From positions 34,610 through 98,609 of the forward strand of contig CADCML010000005.1 of NCBI GenBank assembly GCA_902802535.1: 64,000 bases of DNA, in the 5' to 3' direction. Source of the stretch: an uncultured Bacteroidia bacterium (lineage in GTDB: Bacteria > Bacteroidota > Bacteroidia > Bacteroidales > F082). Position numbers and translations under genes: made by a program. Below are positions 16,231 to 24,478 of this stretch, piece by piece. The notes under the pieces are model-generated. The model searched no databases. It saw only the letters and a program-made list of their open reading frames with translations, and was not told the DNA's origin. How positions within the stretch are numbered: the stretch's first letter is position 1; each line of letters begins with the position of its first letter.

Positions 16231-18557
16231 CAGTTCAAGATCAGGATCTTGGTGGCAAACTTGTCGGTGCCTTTCTTGGTGCTGACAAAGATGAAGTAGA
16301 CACCAGGTTCCACTTTCTGGCCGTTGATGTTGGTGCAGTCCCAAACGGCTTGCCCGCCTTCGGAAATCAGTTGGGTGACAAAGGTGCCGTCAACGGTGGT
16401 GATTCTTACCAAAGAATTGGAAACCAAGCCTTTGATGCCTACATATCCATTGTAACCAGGCCTCACGGGATTGGGATAGGCCACCACTTCACTGACATAA
16501 GGGTCGGGAGTGGCGTATTCACCGCGATAGGAGATGACACCGTTTCCAGTGCCGAAAAACACTTCGCCACTCTTGTCGACGGCCATTGTGGTGACTGCAT
16601 TGTCGAGCAAGGGGCTGTTGTCGGTGTTGAAATAATGGATTTGCTTGGGTTTGGCATCGAACGACATGAGATAGACACCCGACTCAAGGCCAAACCAAAT
16701 CAGGTTGGCGCCTTCCATGGCGGCCATCGAGAGCACATTGGATTCTGCAAATAGGTAGTCGTATTGGTCGGTGCCGTCGTTGCGGGGCACGCGCACTTGT
16801 GTGGCATCGAAGTTGGATCCGTTAAAGATTTTCCTCGTGTCGTCAAACAGGCAGGGGCCTTTGTCGGTGCCGACCCAAACGGCGCCGTTGTTGTCGACGG
16901 TGAGGCAACTTACTGCTCCCGCGAGTTTGCCGTTGCCTGTAGCCGTATTGAGGTTAACCGTTTGGTCGTCAGTGGAATTGTCGAGGGTGCCGTTGTCGTT
17001 GAAGACGATGACTTCGCCGTTGCGGCGCGTAATCCATTTGTAGTCATTATGGTCGATAAGCAGAATGCCGACATCGATGCCGCTCAAGCTGCCGCCCAAA
17101 TTGTAGGAATGCCAAACGCCGTTGGGTTCCATCACGGAGAGGATGTTTGCAGCACCCGTGTTGACCGCCCACAAGTTGCCTCTGCTGTCGAAAGCAAGGC
17201 CGCTGATGTTGATAAGGCTCTGGTCTTGAACCCAGTAGCTGAGCGAGCTGTTGTCGGCATTATACACTTCCACCAGTTCGTTGTCCTTGAATTTCAAGAT
17301 GCCGCTGCCCCAAGTGCCCACATACGTGACCGAAGGGTCATTGGGATTGGTGGCGGTGCAGACGAAGTCAGTGTAGTCATCGAAATCTTCCAAGGTGCTG
17401 TTGTTGAAGATGGTCCACATGCCGTCGAAGCGGGCCACGCCCTCGCGCATGTAGCGTTTGCCCCAGTTGGAGGCATGACCTCCCGTGGCAATCCATACTT
17501 GGTCGCCGCAGGCATTGAGTTCGAAGACGTTTTTCGAGGCTGTGCCGTTGGGTTTCACATCAATGTTGTTCCATCCGTCAGTGGTCATGACAAGGCCGCG
17601 TTGGGTGTCGCCAATCCAATATTTGCCGCTGTTGTCAATGGCCGCAGCCCATGGCTCGATGGAACCGCCTGGTGAGTGGATGGATTGCAATTGGTTGAAA
17701 TTGCGGTCGTGTACCGAGACGTGGTAACGGTTGGTCAGCAGCAGACGGTCGTCGTAGGCGCGCATTTCGCGTTTCTCGCTGATGTTCGTCTTGTCGAAAT
17801 ATCCCCATTGGTTGCCGTCGTACACGAAAATGGTGTCGGCATCGTATCCACCGCTGTAGTTGAGCAGTAGCTTGTCGGCAAAGACCTCCATCTCGGTATA
17901 GGCCAAATGCGGGTGGATGAGGCTGCTGTCGAAATGCCAAACGGCATAGTTGGCCAAGTTTGGAGCGTCTTGGGCAGCGTAGTAAACGCCGTCGTCGGTG
18001 CAGGCATAAATACGTCCGTTATAGAAGGCTATATCTGTTACGTTGACCATATCACCTTGGTTGCCAATGTAATAGGTATCCTTGACTTCCTCTTTTTTCA
18101 AGTCAAAGACCACGATGCCGAAGCCGCAGGCCACGTAGGCCAAGTCACCGTCGAAGAAGACGTGGTTGATGCTTTTGTTGCCCACGATGTTCTTATTATC
18201 CTTGATGTCGCTCATGTTGTGGATGTTTCCGTCGTTGTCGATGAGGTCGACATTGGCATTGGTATAGGCCACAAAGAGCTTGCGTTGGCTTTTGTTGTAG
18301 CCGATGGTGCTGATGCCGATGTCCGACAAACCGTTGATTTTGTTGAGGATATTGACGGAGTTGTCTTGGGTGTCGTAGTAAAACAGCTCATACTGCGTGG
18401 CAGCGTAAATCTTGCTTCCAACAGGCTCAACGCCAATCACTTTCTCGTAAGGCAGGTGGGTGCGCCAATTGCCGATGGAAACGCCGTCTTGGGCGAACGA
18501 AAACGAGGTGATAAACCAAGCGGTTATGAGAAGGGTAAAAAGTCTAAATCTGTTCAT
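16230..18557 (-). CDS. porZ: T9SS attachment-complex protein PorZ
   Basis: 775 residues. The signal peptide ends FSFAQ and the mature N-terminus IGNWRTHLPYEKVIGVEP is the signature of PorZ. Two seven-bladed beta-propellers follow (repeats such as AVWVGTDKGPCLFDD, FFGTGNGVISY), then a C-terminal sorting-like domain (VVAYPNPVRPGYNGYVGI ... GVYFIFVSTKKG). In Porphyromonas gingivalis, PorZ sits on the surface with PorU, PorV and PorQ and delivers anionic LPS to PorU, the sortase that swaps the CTD of cargo for A-LPS. Its presence agrees with the CTD-bearing cargo in this window. Coupled to recO downstream. A near -7 box (TATTTTTA) is upstream. Confidence 0.88.
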   Translation of the reverse strand: MNRFRLFTLLITAWFITSFSFAQDGVSIGNWRTHLPYEKVIGVEPVGSKIYAATQYELFYYDTQDNSVNILNKINGLSDIGISTIGYNKSQRKLFVAYTNANVDLIDNDGNIHNMSDIKDNKNIVGNKSINHVFFDGDLAYVACGFGIVVFDLKKEEVKDTYYIGNQGDMVNVTDIAFYNGRIYACTDDGVYYAAQDAPNLANYAVWHFDSSLIHPHLAYTEMEVFADKLLLNYSGGYDADTIFVYDGNQWGYFDKTNISEKREMRAYDDRLLLTNRYHVSVHDRNFNQLQSIHSPGGSIEPWAAAIDNSGKYWIGDTQRGLVMTTDGWNNIDVKPNGTASKNVFELNACGDQVWIATGGHASNWGKRYMREGVARFDGMWTIFNNSTLEDFDDYTDFVCTATNPNDPSVTYVGTWGSGILKFKDNELVEVYNADNSSLSYWVQDQSLINISGLAFDSRGNLWAVNTGAANILSVMEPNGVWHSYNLGGSLSGIDVGILLIDHNDYKWITRRNGEVIVFNDNGTLDNSTDDQTVNLNTATGNGKLAGAVSCLTVDNNGAVWVGTDKGPCLFDDTRKIFNGSNFDATQVRVPRNDGTDQYDYLFAESNVLSMAAMEGANLIWFGLESGVYLMSFDAKPKQIHYFNTDNSPLLDNAVTTMAVDKSGEVFFGTGNGVISYRGEYATPDPYVSEVVAYPNPVRPGYNGYVGIKGLVSNSLVRITTVDGTFVTQLISEGGQAVWDCTNINGQKVEPGVYFIFVSTKKGTDKFATKILILN

Positions 18558-18626
18558 AATGATGAATTTGGGCGGTAAAAATACGAATTTATAGGATGAT
18601 AACGCTGTTTTCGTCGAAATGTTTTA

Positions 18627-18634
18627 TAACTTTG
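18627..18634 (+). promoter_or_regulatory. -7 box of the GNAT gene
   Basis: TAACTTTG, 58 nt before ATG 18693. Confidence 0.5.
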
Positions 18635-18692
18635 CAGGGAAAAACTGAACAAAAGGTATAAAAGAGTAGTTTTCCGAACAAGATTTGCAGTT

Positions 18693-19175
18693 ATGAATAG
18701 CAAATTCAACATCCGTTTGGCACGGCCTGAGGAGGCTGGCCTGGTTCTCGAGTTCATCAAGAAACTCGCTGTCTATGAGAAATGTGCCGATGAAGTGGTC
18801 GCCGACGAAACCACCTTGCACCACTCCCTGTTTGTGGAACATTCCGCTGAGGTGGTCTTTGCTGAGGAAGACGGCGCCGTCATTGGTTTCGCCTTGTTTT
18901 TCCACAACTTTTCGACCTTTGTGGGGCGCAAGGGTCTTTATCTTGAAGACCTGTTCATCCTTCCCGAAAAACGTGGTTTGGGCTATGGTAAGGCTTTGTT
19001 GAAATACCTGGCTCGCCTTGCTGTGGAGCGCCATTGCGGCCGTATGGAGTGGATTTGCCTTGACTGGAACAAGCCTGCCCTGAAAGTCTATCGCAGCATC
19101 GGAGCCGTGCCCATGGACGAGTGGACCGTGCAACGCTTGGACGAATGTGCCTTGAAACGCTTTGCTGAGGAATGA
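18693..19175 (+). CDS. GNAT-family N-acetyltransferase
   Basis: 160 residues, one GNAT domain. The acetyl-CoA loop is PEKRGLGYGKALLKYLA (about 91-107, R/QxxGxG/A form), preceded by LYLEDLFI. WICLDWNKPALKVYRSIGA and PMDEWTVQRL match the diamine (spermidine/spermine) acetyltransferase-like branch. The substrate could be a polyamine or thialysine, but this is inference. The gene stands alone with its own promoter and a possible terminator. Confidence 0.82.
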   Translation: MNSKFNIRLARPEEAGLVLEFIKKLAVYEKCADEVVADETTLHHSLFVEHSAEVVFAEEDGAVIGFALFFHNFSTFVGRKGLYLEDLFILPEKRGLGYGKALLKYLARLAVERHCGRMEWICLDWNKPALKVYRSIGAVPMDEWTVQRLDECALKRFAEE

Positions 19176-19180
19176 AAAAT

Positions 19181-19207
19181 CCCTAACTGATTGAGAATCA
19201 ATTAGGG
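19181..19207 (+). terminator. hairpin after the GNAT gene
   Basis: CCCTAACTGATT (19181-19192) pairs with AATCAATTAGGG (19196-19207) with one mismatch and a 3-nt loop. Only a short T run follows, so its efficiency is uncertain. It also lies downstream of the tRNA gene on the other strand. Confidence 0.5.
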
Positions 19208-19222
19208 TTTGGTGTGTTGGTG

Positions 19223-19294
19223 TAGCCCCACTAGGACTCGAACCTAGATTTAAAGTTTAGGAAACTTCCGTTCTATCCCTTGAACTATAAGGCC
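19223..19294 (-). tRNA. tRNA-Arg (anticodon CCT)
   Basis: A 72-nt cloverleaf on the minus strand. The acceptor stem GGCCTTA/TGGGGCT includes three G-U pairs, the anticodon stem GAAGT/ACTTT holds loop TTCCTAA with anticodon CCT (reads AGG), and the T arm CTAGG-TTCGAGT-CCTAG is perfect. The discriminator is A and CCA is not encoded. The structure was drawn by hand. Confidence 0.9.
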
Positions 19295-19357
19295 GTCGCG
19301 GAGAAATCCGCTGCAAAGGTACGCTTTTTTTCCGAAACGCAAACTATTGCACAAAAA

Positions 19358-20119
19358 TCATTTCAATTCAAGCACAATGGGGCAATGGTCGGAGTGCATC
19401 ACTTCGGGCAGGATGCCGACCTTGTCGATGCGGTCTTTCAGGTTGTCGGTCACCATGTGGTAGTCGATGCGCCAGCCAAGGTTCTTGGCACGGGCACCGG
19501 CGCGGAAGCTCCACCAGCTATATTGGTTGGGCTCCTTCACCAAGTGGCGGAAGCTGTCGATGTAGCCGTCGCTGAGGAAGTCGGTCATCCATTGGCGTTC
19601 TTCGGGCAGGAATCCTGACGAGGTGTCGTGTTTTCTTGGGTTGTTGATGTCGATGTCCTCATGGCAGATGTTATAGTCGCCGGAGAGCACCAATTGCGGC
19701 CTTTCCTTCCGTAACTCGTTGACATACTTGCGGAAGAAGTCGAGCCACACCATTTTGAAGGCTTGGCGCTCGTCGCCCGTGGTGCCCGAGGGATGGTAGA
19801 CGCTCACCACAGAGAGGTCGCCGAAGTCGGCACGGAGGAAACGACCTTCATTGTCGTACAGCGGCTCGTTCATGCCGTAGACCACGTTGTCGGGTTCCTG
19901 TTTCGTGATGAGGCCCACGCCGCTGTAGCCTTTCTTTTGCGCAGGCAGCCAATAGTGATGATAGCCCATCATCTCAAAGTCCATCAGGGGGATTTGGTCG
20001 GGGGTGGCTTTCAGCTCCTGGAAGCAGAGCACATCGGGTTGGTATTCATTGATCCATTGCAGCAGGCCCTTGTTGATGGCAGCACGTATGCCGTTCACGT
20101 TATAACTGACGATTTTCAT
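19358..20119 (-). CDS. xth: exodeoxyribonuclease III / AP endonuclease
   Basis: 253 residues, the normal ExoIII length. MKIVSYNVNGIRAAINKGL at the start, LCFQELKA (metal-binding Glu), SGVGLITK, VSVYHPSGT, LSGDYNICHEDIDI, RIDYHMVT and the terminal SDHCPIVLEL are the standard motifs. It removes abasic sites in base excision repair and has 3'-5' exonuclease activity on duplex DNA. Only a degenerate -7 box is visible upstream. Confidence 0.94.
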   Translation of the reverse strand: MKIVSYNVNGIRAAINKGLLQWINEYQPDVLCFQELKATPDQIPLMDFEMMGYHHYWLPAQKKGYSGVGLITKQEPDNVVYGMNEPLYDNEGRFLRADFGDLSVVSVYHPSGTTGDERQAFKMVWLDFFRKYVNELRKERPQLVLSGDYNICHEDIDINNPRKHDTSSGFLPEERQWMTDFLSDGYIDSFRHLVKEPNQYSWWSFRAGARAKNLGWRIDYHMVTDNLKDRIDKVGILPEVMHSDHCPIVLELK

Positions 20120-20226
20120 GGTATACCTATTTTATTAATTAGGGTGCGAAGATAGGCAAAAAGTCGATTCTTTTTTCTTCGCTTCATACTTTTTCCTATT
20201 TTAGCGGCCGAAAAAATGAACAAAAC

Positions 20227-22005
20227 GTGCTTAAAGACAAGCTTAACGAATGGATTGACCGCTTCAACGCGTGGCGCCCGACTCACATGACCGACCGCCG
20301 TTTCATGCTGATACTCAGCATCCCGACGGGTTTTTGCGCTGGTGCCGCCGCAGTCATCATCAAGAAATTGGCGCATGGCATCCGCGACTTGGTTATCAAC
20401 GCGCAGTTCAACTACGCACATTTCCTCTATTTCATTTGTCCCGCCATCGGTATCCTGCTGACCATCCTGTTTTGCAAATACATCCTGAAAAAAGAGGTGG
20501 GCCACGGCATACCGGGCATTCTATATGCCATCTCGAAAAACAAGGGCAAGGTGAGCCGCAGCAGCACTTGGTCGAGCATCGTCACCAGTGCCTTGACTGT
20601 CGGTTTTGGAGGTTCGGTGGGATTGGAAGGCCCTTCCGTGTCGACGGGCGGCAGCATCGGCTCCAACATCGCGCAGCTGCTCAAACTGGACTACAAACAC
20701 ACCATCCAGCTCATCGGCATGGGTGGCGCGGCGGCTATTGCGGCTATTTTCCAAGCACCCATCACGGGCATCGTGTTTGCCCTTGAGGTGTTCATGATAG
20801 ACTTGTCGCTCAATGCTTTAGTGCCCATCATTTGCTCCTCGTTTGTCGCCATTCTGACCGCTTACTGGTTCCTCGGTCAGACGGTGGAGTATCCAGCCGC
20901 CATTTCAGAGGGTTTCATTCCGTCCAATGCCTTGTATTATGTGCTGCTGGGCCTCTTTGCGGGTCTGGTGTCGGCCTATTTCCTCAAGGTGACCTTCAGC
21001 GTGGAGAAAAGCTTCAAGAAGGTGCAGTCGCCTTGGACACGTTTTCTCATCGGCGGCACGTTGTTGGGTATTCTGATTTTCTTGTTCCCAGCGCTTTACG
21101 GCGAGGGTTACGAAGCCATCAACTCGGCTTTGCGTGGCGACTACAGCCCTGTGTTCAACAACCCTTGGTTTGCGAATTTCAAGGATTATGATTTGGTAGT
21201 CATCATCCTGTTTGCCGGCATGATTTTGCTGAAAGCCTTTGCCACGGCCTTCACTTTCGGGGCTGGCGGCGTGGGTGGCACTTTCGCCCCTGCCTTGTTC
21301 ATTGGGGCTTTCACGGGATTGTTCTTTGCCATGTTGGTCAACTATTTGGGTATCGGTAACTTGGATCCTGCCAAGTTTGCCCTTGTGGGCATGAGCGGCT
21401 TGGTGGCGGGTATGCTCCATGCTCCACTGACGGGCATTTTCCTCATCGCGGAAATCACCAACGGCTATGCACTGATTGTGCCGCTGATGATTGTGTCGGC
21501 TTTGGCCTACGCCATCAACAGGCTGTTTTTCAGCCATTCCATCTACACCAATGCCGTGGCGGAAAAGGGTGTCGAAGTGACGCATAATAAGGATAAGAGC
21601 ATTCTTAACATGATGGTTATCAACCAATTGATAGAAACCAATTTCAGTCCTATTGACCCTGATAGTCTGTTCCGTGACTTGTTGCCTTTGGTTTCGTCTT
21701 CGAAGCGCAATATTTTCCCCGTGGTCGACAAAGAGGGTTTCTTCTGTGGCCATGTGCTGTTTGATGATGTGCGCGCCATCCTTTTCGATTCGAGTTATTA
21801 CGACCAATCCATACAGAACTTTGCCGTCCTTCCCGACTATGTTATCCATCCTGAGGAGCCGATGGAGGAGATTGTGCACAAGTTCCAGAAATCGGGCAAA
21901 TACAACATCCCTGTCATCCAAGGCGGAAAATATTTGGGCTACATCTCGCGGGCCAATGTGTTTTCGGCCTATCGGAATATGTTGAGTGAGATTTCGGAGG
22001 ATTGA
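20227..22005 (+). CDS. ClC-family chloride channel/antiporter with tandem CBS domains
   Basis: 592 residues with GTG as the likely start (no in-frame ATG before residue 21). About ten helices form the ClC core, with the selectivity signatures GFGGSVGLEGPSV (the gating/proton Glu is present in GLEGP) and GAGGVGGTFAPALFIGAFTG. From ~435 to the end lies a CBS pair (MVINQLIETNFSPIDPD ... YLGYISRANVFSAY) that usually senses adenine nucleotides. The conserved gating Glu allows H+/Cl- exchange or channel function. Monocistronic. Confidence 0.9.
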   Translation: MLKDKLNEWIDRFNAWRPTHMTDRRFMLILSIPTGFCAGAAAVIIKKLAHGIRDLVINAQFNYAHFLYFICPAIGILLTILFCKYILKKEVGHGIPGILYAISKNKGKVSRSSTWSSIVTSALTVGFGGSVGLEGPSVSTGGSIGSNIAQLLKLDYKHTIQLIGMGGAAAIAAIFQAPITGIVFALEVFMIDLSLNALVPIICSSFVAILTAYWFLGQTVEYPAAISEGFIPSNALYYVLLGLFAGLVSAYFLKVTFSVEKSFKKVQSPWTRFLIGGTLLGILIFLFPALYGEGYEAINSALRGDYSPVFNNPWFANFKDYDLVVIILFAGMILLKAFATAFTFGAGGVGGTFAPALFIGAFTGLFFAMLVNYLGIGNLDPAKFALVGMSGLVAGMLHAPLTGIFLIAEITNGYALIVPLMIVSALAYAINRLFFSHSIYTNAVAEKGVEVTHNKDKSILNMMVINQLIETNFSPIDPDSLFRDLLPLVSSSKRNIFPVVDKEGFFCGHVLFDDVRAILFDSSYYDQSIQNFAVLPDYVIHPEEPMEEIVHKFQKSGKYNIPVIQGGKYLGYISRANVFSAYRNMLSEISED

Positions 22006-22014
22006 TTTTTTTGG

Positions 22015-22101
22015 CACGCAGAATGCGCAGAATTATGGGAATCGCAATGCGACGCTAAGTTTTTGTCCATCAGGTTCTACGATTTCTGCGGATTCTGCGT
22101 G
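22015..22101. repeat. intergenic inverted repeat (CACGCAGAA type)
   Basis: CACGCAGAATGCGCAGAA (22015-22032) and its reverse complement at 22084-22101 match at 17 of 18 positions around a ~50-nt centre. It lies between the convergent ClC and tadA genes and has no long T run. The form suggests a palindromic extragenic element rather than a simple terminator. Confidence 0.65.
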
Positions 22102-22106
22102 AGAAA

Positions 22107-22550
22107 TTATCGTTTCCGTTTGAAAAAATCCGTCAGCAGCGCGAGACATTCGTCGTGCATTACGCCCGTTTCGGTCTTCGTCTTAGGATGCAGCATGTTT
22201 CCGAAACGCGAGAAACCGTTTTTCGGGTCGTCGGCGGCCCAAACGATTTTCCCGATATGGGCGTGGCACAAAGCTCCGGCGCACATGGGGCAGGGTTCCA
22301 ATGTGACGTATAGTGTACATTCATCCAAATATTTCGCCCCCAATGCGTTGGCTGCGGCTGTGATGGCCAGCATTTCAGCGTGGGCGGTCACATCATTGAG
22401 GGTTTCCGTCTGGTTATGCGCACGGGCGATGATTTTGTTGTTGCACACCACCACTGCCCCGATGGGGATTTCGTCGGCTTCAAGAGCGCACTCGGCCTCT
22501 TGATAGGCCTGTTTCATGTAGTATTCGTCGGAGAAAACGGTCAATGCCAT
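22107..22550 (-). CDS. tadA: tRNA-specific adenosine deaminase TadA
   Basis: 147 residues. Zinc and catalytic motifs of the CDA fold are complete: HAE at 57-59 and PCPMC at 86-90 (Cys87, Cys90). IPIGAVVV and NGFSRFGNMLHP are typical of TadA. It converts A34 to inosine in tRNA-Arg(ACG) and is usually essential. The stop lies 5 nt from a plus-strand inverted repeat. A 28-bp palindrome (22566-22593) sits just upstream of its start. Confidence 0.92.
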   Translation of the reverse strand: MALTVFSDEYYMKQAYQEAECALEADEIPIGAVVVCNNKIIARAHNQTETLNDVTAHAEMLAITAAANALGAKYLDECTLYVTLEPCPMCAGALCHAHIGKIVWAADDPKNGFSRFGNMLHPKTKTETGVMHDECLALLTDFFKRKR

Positions 22551-22565
22551 AATATCGTTTTTTTT

Positions 22566-22593
22566 GTAGAGACGGTGTGCACACCGTCTCTAC
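22566..22593. repeat. 28-bp palindromic element, intergenic copy (variant core)
   Basis: A perfect 14+14 palindrome: GTAGAGACGGTGTG followed by its exact reverse complement. The outer nine bases at each end (GTAGAGACG/CGTCTCTAC) are those of the copies at 57110 and 57380, but the 10-bp core differs. It lies between tadA and the RhuM-like gene and could act as a terminator for the latter. Confidence 0.85.
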
Positions 22594-22595
22594 CC

Positions 22596-23444
22596 TTACA
22601 TTTTAGATAACAATAAGGTCGAGGAAATATCCATTTTGCTGAAAGCAAACCATTTCTTGCCCAAATCCTTCAACGAGGCTCCAATGTGATAAACGGTTTC
22701 GTCAATCATCAGAAAACGGTCATGTGAATCCTCAAAGACTTGAACATTAATGGGTTCATATTGTGTGTTGTGAAGGTTGATGTCCGTTTGCAAAGCAGGT
22801 GAAATCTGTTTGGTATAAATGGTTGCCTTGACCGAAGGAGAACGCTTGTCAAGCAATTTCAACACCGTATCATCTACATAATTGTCGATGAGAACAATGC
22901 GTGTTTTTGCATTGCGAATCAAGTCGCTGACAAAGGCATGGGCATCGAAGACTTGACCTTCAAAAAAGATACCTTCGACTGGAGGAAGTGAGGTGCGAAC
23001 GAAAAAGTCTATTTTTTCGGAATGTTCAGCAAGTAAGGTTTGTTGGCTTTCTAATTGGTTTTCAATTTTCAGCAAACGTTGATTCAATGCATAACCTTTT
23101 AATAAATAGTCTTTTAAGACTTTGTTAGCCCAAATTCTAAATTGTGTACCTCTACGGCTTTTTACACGATAACCAATAGAAATGATGACATCGAGATTGT
23201 AAATTTTTGTTTTATAGAACTTCCCATCGGAGGCAGTTAGTAAGGATTCCTTACATACTGAATCTTCGATTAATTCGCCTTCCTTGAATATATTGCCAAT
23301 ATGAAGAGTGATGTTATTCCTTGAAGTCTCAAATAGTAAAGACATTTGAGCCTGAGTAAGCCAGACAGTTTCATCTTCCATACGAACTTCAAGTTGCACA
23401 TTTTCATCGGGTTGATATAAAATGATTTCTCCAGTTGGTTGCAT
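22596..23444 (-). CDS. RhuM-like DNA-binding protein with C-terminal PLD-like domain
   Basis: 282 residues. The N-terminal half (EIILYQPDENVQLEVRMEDE, WLTQAQMSLLFETSRNNITLHI, YNLDVIISIGYRVKSRRGTQ, FRIWANKVLKDYLLKGYALN) is the RhuM family pattern with a phage-repressor-like HTH. The C-terminal half (FDAHAFVSDLIRNAKTRIVLI, then HDRFLMID and GASLKDLGKKWFAF) resembles a PLD-like fold with a single HxR/K-type motif. The molecular role is unknown; RhuM was first noted in Salmonella SPI-3. It has its own promoter, overlapped by strong palindromes, so autoregulation is plausible. A 29-nt part of its coding sequence is repeated upstream at 23573. Confidence 0.75.
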   Translation of the reverse strand: MQPTGEIILYQPDENVQLEVRMEDETVWLTQAQMSLLFETSRNNITLHIGNIFKEGELIEDSVCKESLLTASDGKFYKTKIYNLDVIISIGYRVKSRRGTQFRIWANKVLKDYLLKGYALNQRLLKIENQLESQQTLLAEHSEKIDFFVRTSLPPVEGIFFEGQVFDAHAFVSDLIRNAKTRIVLIDNYVDDTVLKLLDKRSPSVKATIYTKQISPALQTDINLHNTQYEPINVQVFEDSHDRFLMIDETVYHIGASLKDLGKKWFAFSKMDISSTLLLSKM

Positions 23445-23465
23445 ATTTTGTCATCAAATTTTCGA

Positions 23466-23473
23466 CAAAGATA
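23466..23473 (-). promoter_or_regulatory. -7 box of the RhuM-like gene
   Basis: Minus-strand TATCTTTG, 21 nt before the ATG at 23444. Confidence 0.6.
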
Positions 23474-23493
23474 ATTTTTTTTCTTATATTGGA

Positions 23494-23545
23494 CAGTTGT
23501 CGCAAATTTTGCGACAACTGAAACTTGTGCATTTTTCGCACAACT
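23494..23545. promoter_or_regulatory. two tandem palindromes at the RhuM promoter, candidate operators
   Basis: The first is perfect: CAGTTGTCGCAAA (23494-23506), one base, then its exact complement (23508-23520). The second, ACTTGTGC (23523-23530) with GCACAACT (23538-23545), has one mismatch. Both share an outer AGTTGT/ACAAsT frame. The first begins where the -33 box should be, as expected of a repressor site. On the minus strand they could also form hairpins ending the nitrilase transcript. Confidence 0.5.
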
Positions 23546-23572
23546 TGAACCGTCAAGAAATCCTTGATAGTT

Positions 23573-23601
23573 GCAGTTGGTAAGGATTCCTTACATACTG
23601 A
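23573..23601. repeat. 29-nt direct repeat of part of the RhuM-like gene
   Basis: GCAGTT(G)GTAAGGATTCC and the bases to 23601 repeat 23233-23261 in the same orientation with one mismatch. In the gene the copy encodes SVCKESLLTA; here the same frame would read SVCKESLPTA. It overlaps the last codons of the nitrilase-family gene, so it may be a remnant of a second rhuM copy. Confidence 0.75.
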
Positions 23602-24385
23602 TTTCAAACTTGTCCCAGTCTGGTCCCAAAGGGAATTTGGCGCGAAAGCGCAATAGTTTTTCAGAATCTAAAGTGCAATGCAAAACGGCTTCCTGATAAG
23701 GCTCTGCCTTCGAGATGACTTCGCCTCGCGAGTTAATGACCTGTGATTCACCGCTGTAATGCAGCCCATTGGCATCTTCGCCGATGCGGTTCACACCAAT
23801 CCAATAGGCTTGGTTCTCGATGGCGCGGGCCACCAAGAGTGTGTTCCAAACCACCATCCTCGAGTCGGGGAAGTTGGCGAGATAGAAGGCCAAGTCGTAC
23901 TCGTATTGTCCGTTCTCGTAGCGGTTTCTTGCCCACACAGGGAAACGAATGTCGTAGCACACCATCGGCCTGATGCGCCAACCGTTCAGTTCCACAATCA
24001 GTTGACGGTCACCGCGTTCCACCAATTGGTCTTCGCCGCCCATCGTGAAGGTGTGCCGCTTGAAATAGAGTTCATGGCTACCGTCGGGGCGCATCCAGAC
24101 GAGGCTGTTGTAATAATGCCCATTTACATCCAATGGGAAGGTGGTGCAAATCACGGCATTTTTCGCTTTGGCTTGATTTTGAAGCCATTGCATCGTCGGG
24201 CCGTTTTCGGTTTCGGCAAAGCGTTTCGGGTCGACAGGGAAGGCCGTGGTGAAAGTTTCAGGCATGAGAATCAAGTCTGTATCAGGTTGCACTTGTTCCA
24301 GCAACTCGATGAAATGCTTGATGTTAGCCGCTTTATCTTCCCATTTGAGGTCGGCTTGGATGTAGGCTATGTTGAGGTTTTGCAT
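23591..24385 (-). CDS. carbon-nitrogen hydrolase (nitrilase superfamily), omega-amidase-like
   Basis: 264 residues. The catalytic triad is visible: Glu43 (LMPETF), Lys109 (YFKRHTF) and Cys143 (VCYDIRFP). The sequence TMGGEDQLVERGDRQ and AFYLANFPDSR fit the YafV / omega-amidase branch, which hydrolyses 2-oxoglutaramate-type metabolites in glutamine/methionine salvage or repair. The substrate is inferred from the family. The last residues (ISM) and the stop are encoded within the 29-nt repeat, so the C-terminus may have been altered. The promoter is 21 nt upstream and divergent from the lipoprotein gene. Confidence 0.86.
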   Translation of the reverse strand: MQNLNIAYIQADLKWEDKAANIKHFIELLEQVQPDTDLILMPETFTTAFPVDPKRFAETENGPTMQWLQNQAKAKNAVICTTFPLDVNGHYYNSLVWMRPDGSHELYFKRHTFTMGGEDQLVERGDRQLIVELNGWRIRPMVCYDIRFPVWARNRYENGQYEYDLAFYLANFPDSRMVVWNTLLVARAIENQAYWIGVNRIGEDANGLHYSGESQVINSRGEVISKAEPYQEAVLHCTLDSEKLLRFRAKFPLGPDWDKFEISM

Positions 24386-24405
24386 GATAAATCCATATAT
24401 TGATG

Positions 24406-24413
24406 CAAAAATA
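24406..24413 (-). promoter_or_regulatory. -7 box of the nitrilase-family gene
   Basis: Minus-strand TATTTTTG, 20 nt before ATG 24385. Confidence 0.55.
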
Positions 24414-24425
24414 GAAAAATAATCT

Positions 24426-24433
24426 TACTTTTG
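24426..24433 (+). promoter_or_regulatory. -7 box of the lipoprotein-AsmA operon
   Basis: TACTTTTG, back to back with the nitrilase-family promoter. ATGs at 24455 and 24479 are both downstream. Confidence 0.55.
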
Positions 24434-24478
24434 CGGAAAAATTAGACAATCGCAATGCAACAATTCAATCGAATACCG

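Noticed and set aside
16231-16344. 38-residue extension of RecO
   Set aside because: It lies within porZ and is rich in His/Gln as a frame shadow; ATG 16230 gives the normal RecO start.
23404-23607. 67-residue open frame between the amidase and RhuM-like genes
   Set aside because: It holds the repeated rhuM fragment and the palindromes and has no promoter of its own; treated as a remnant.
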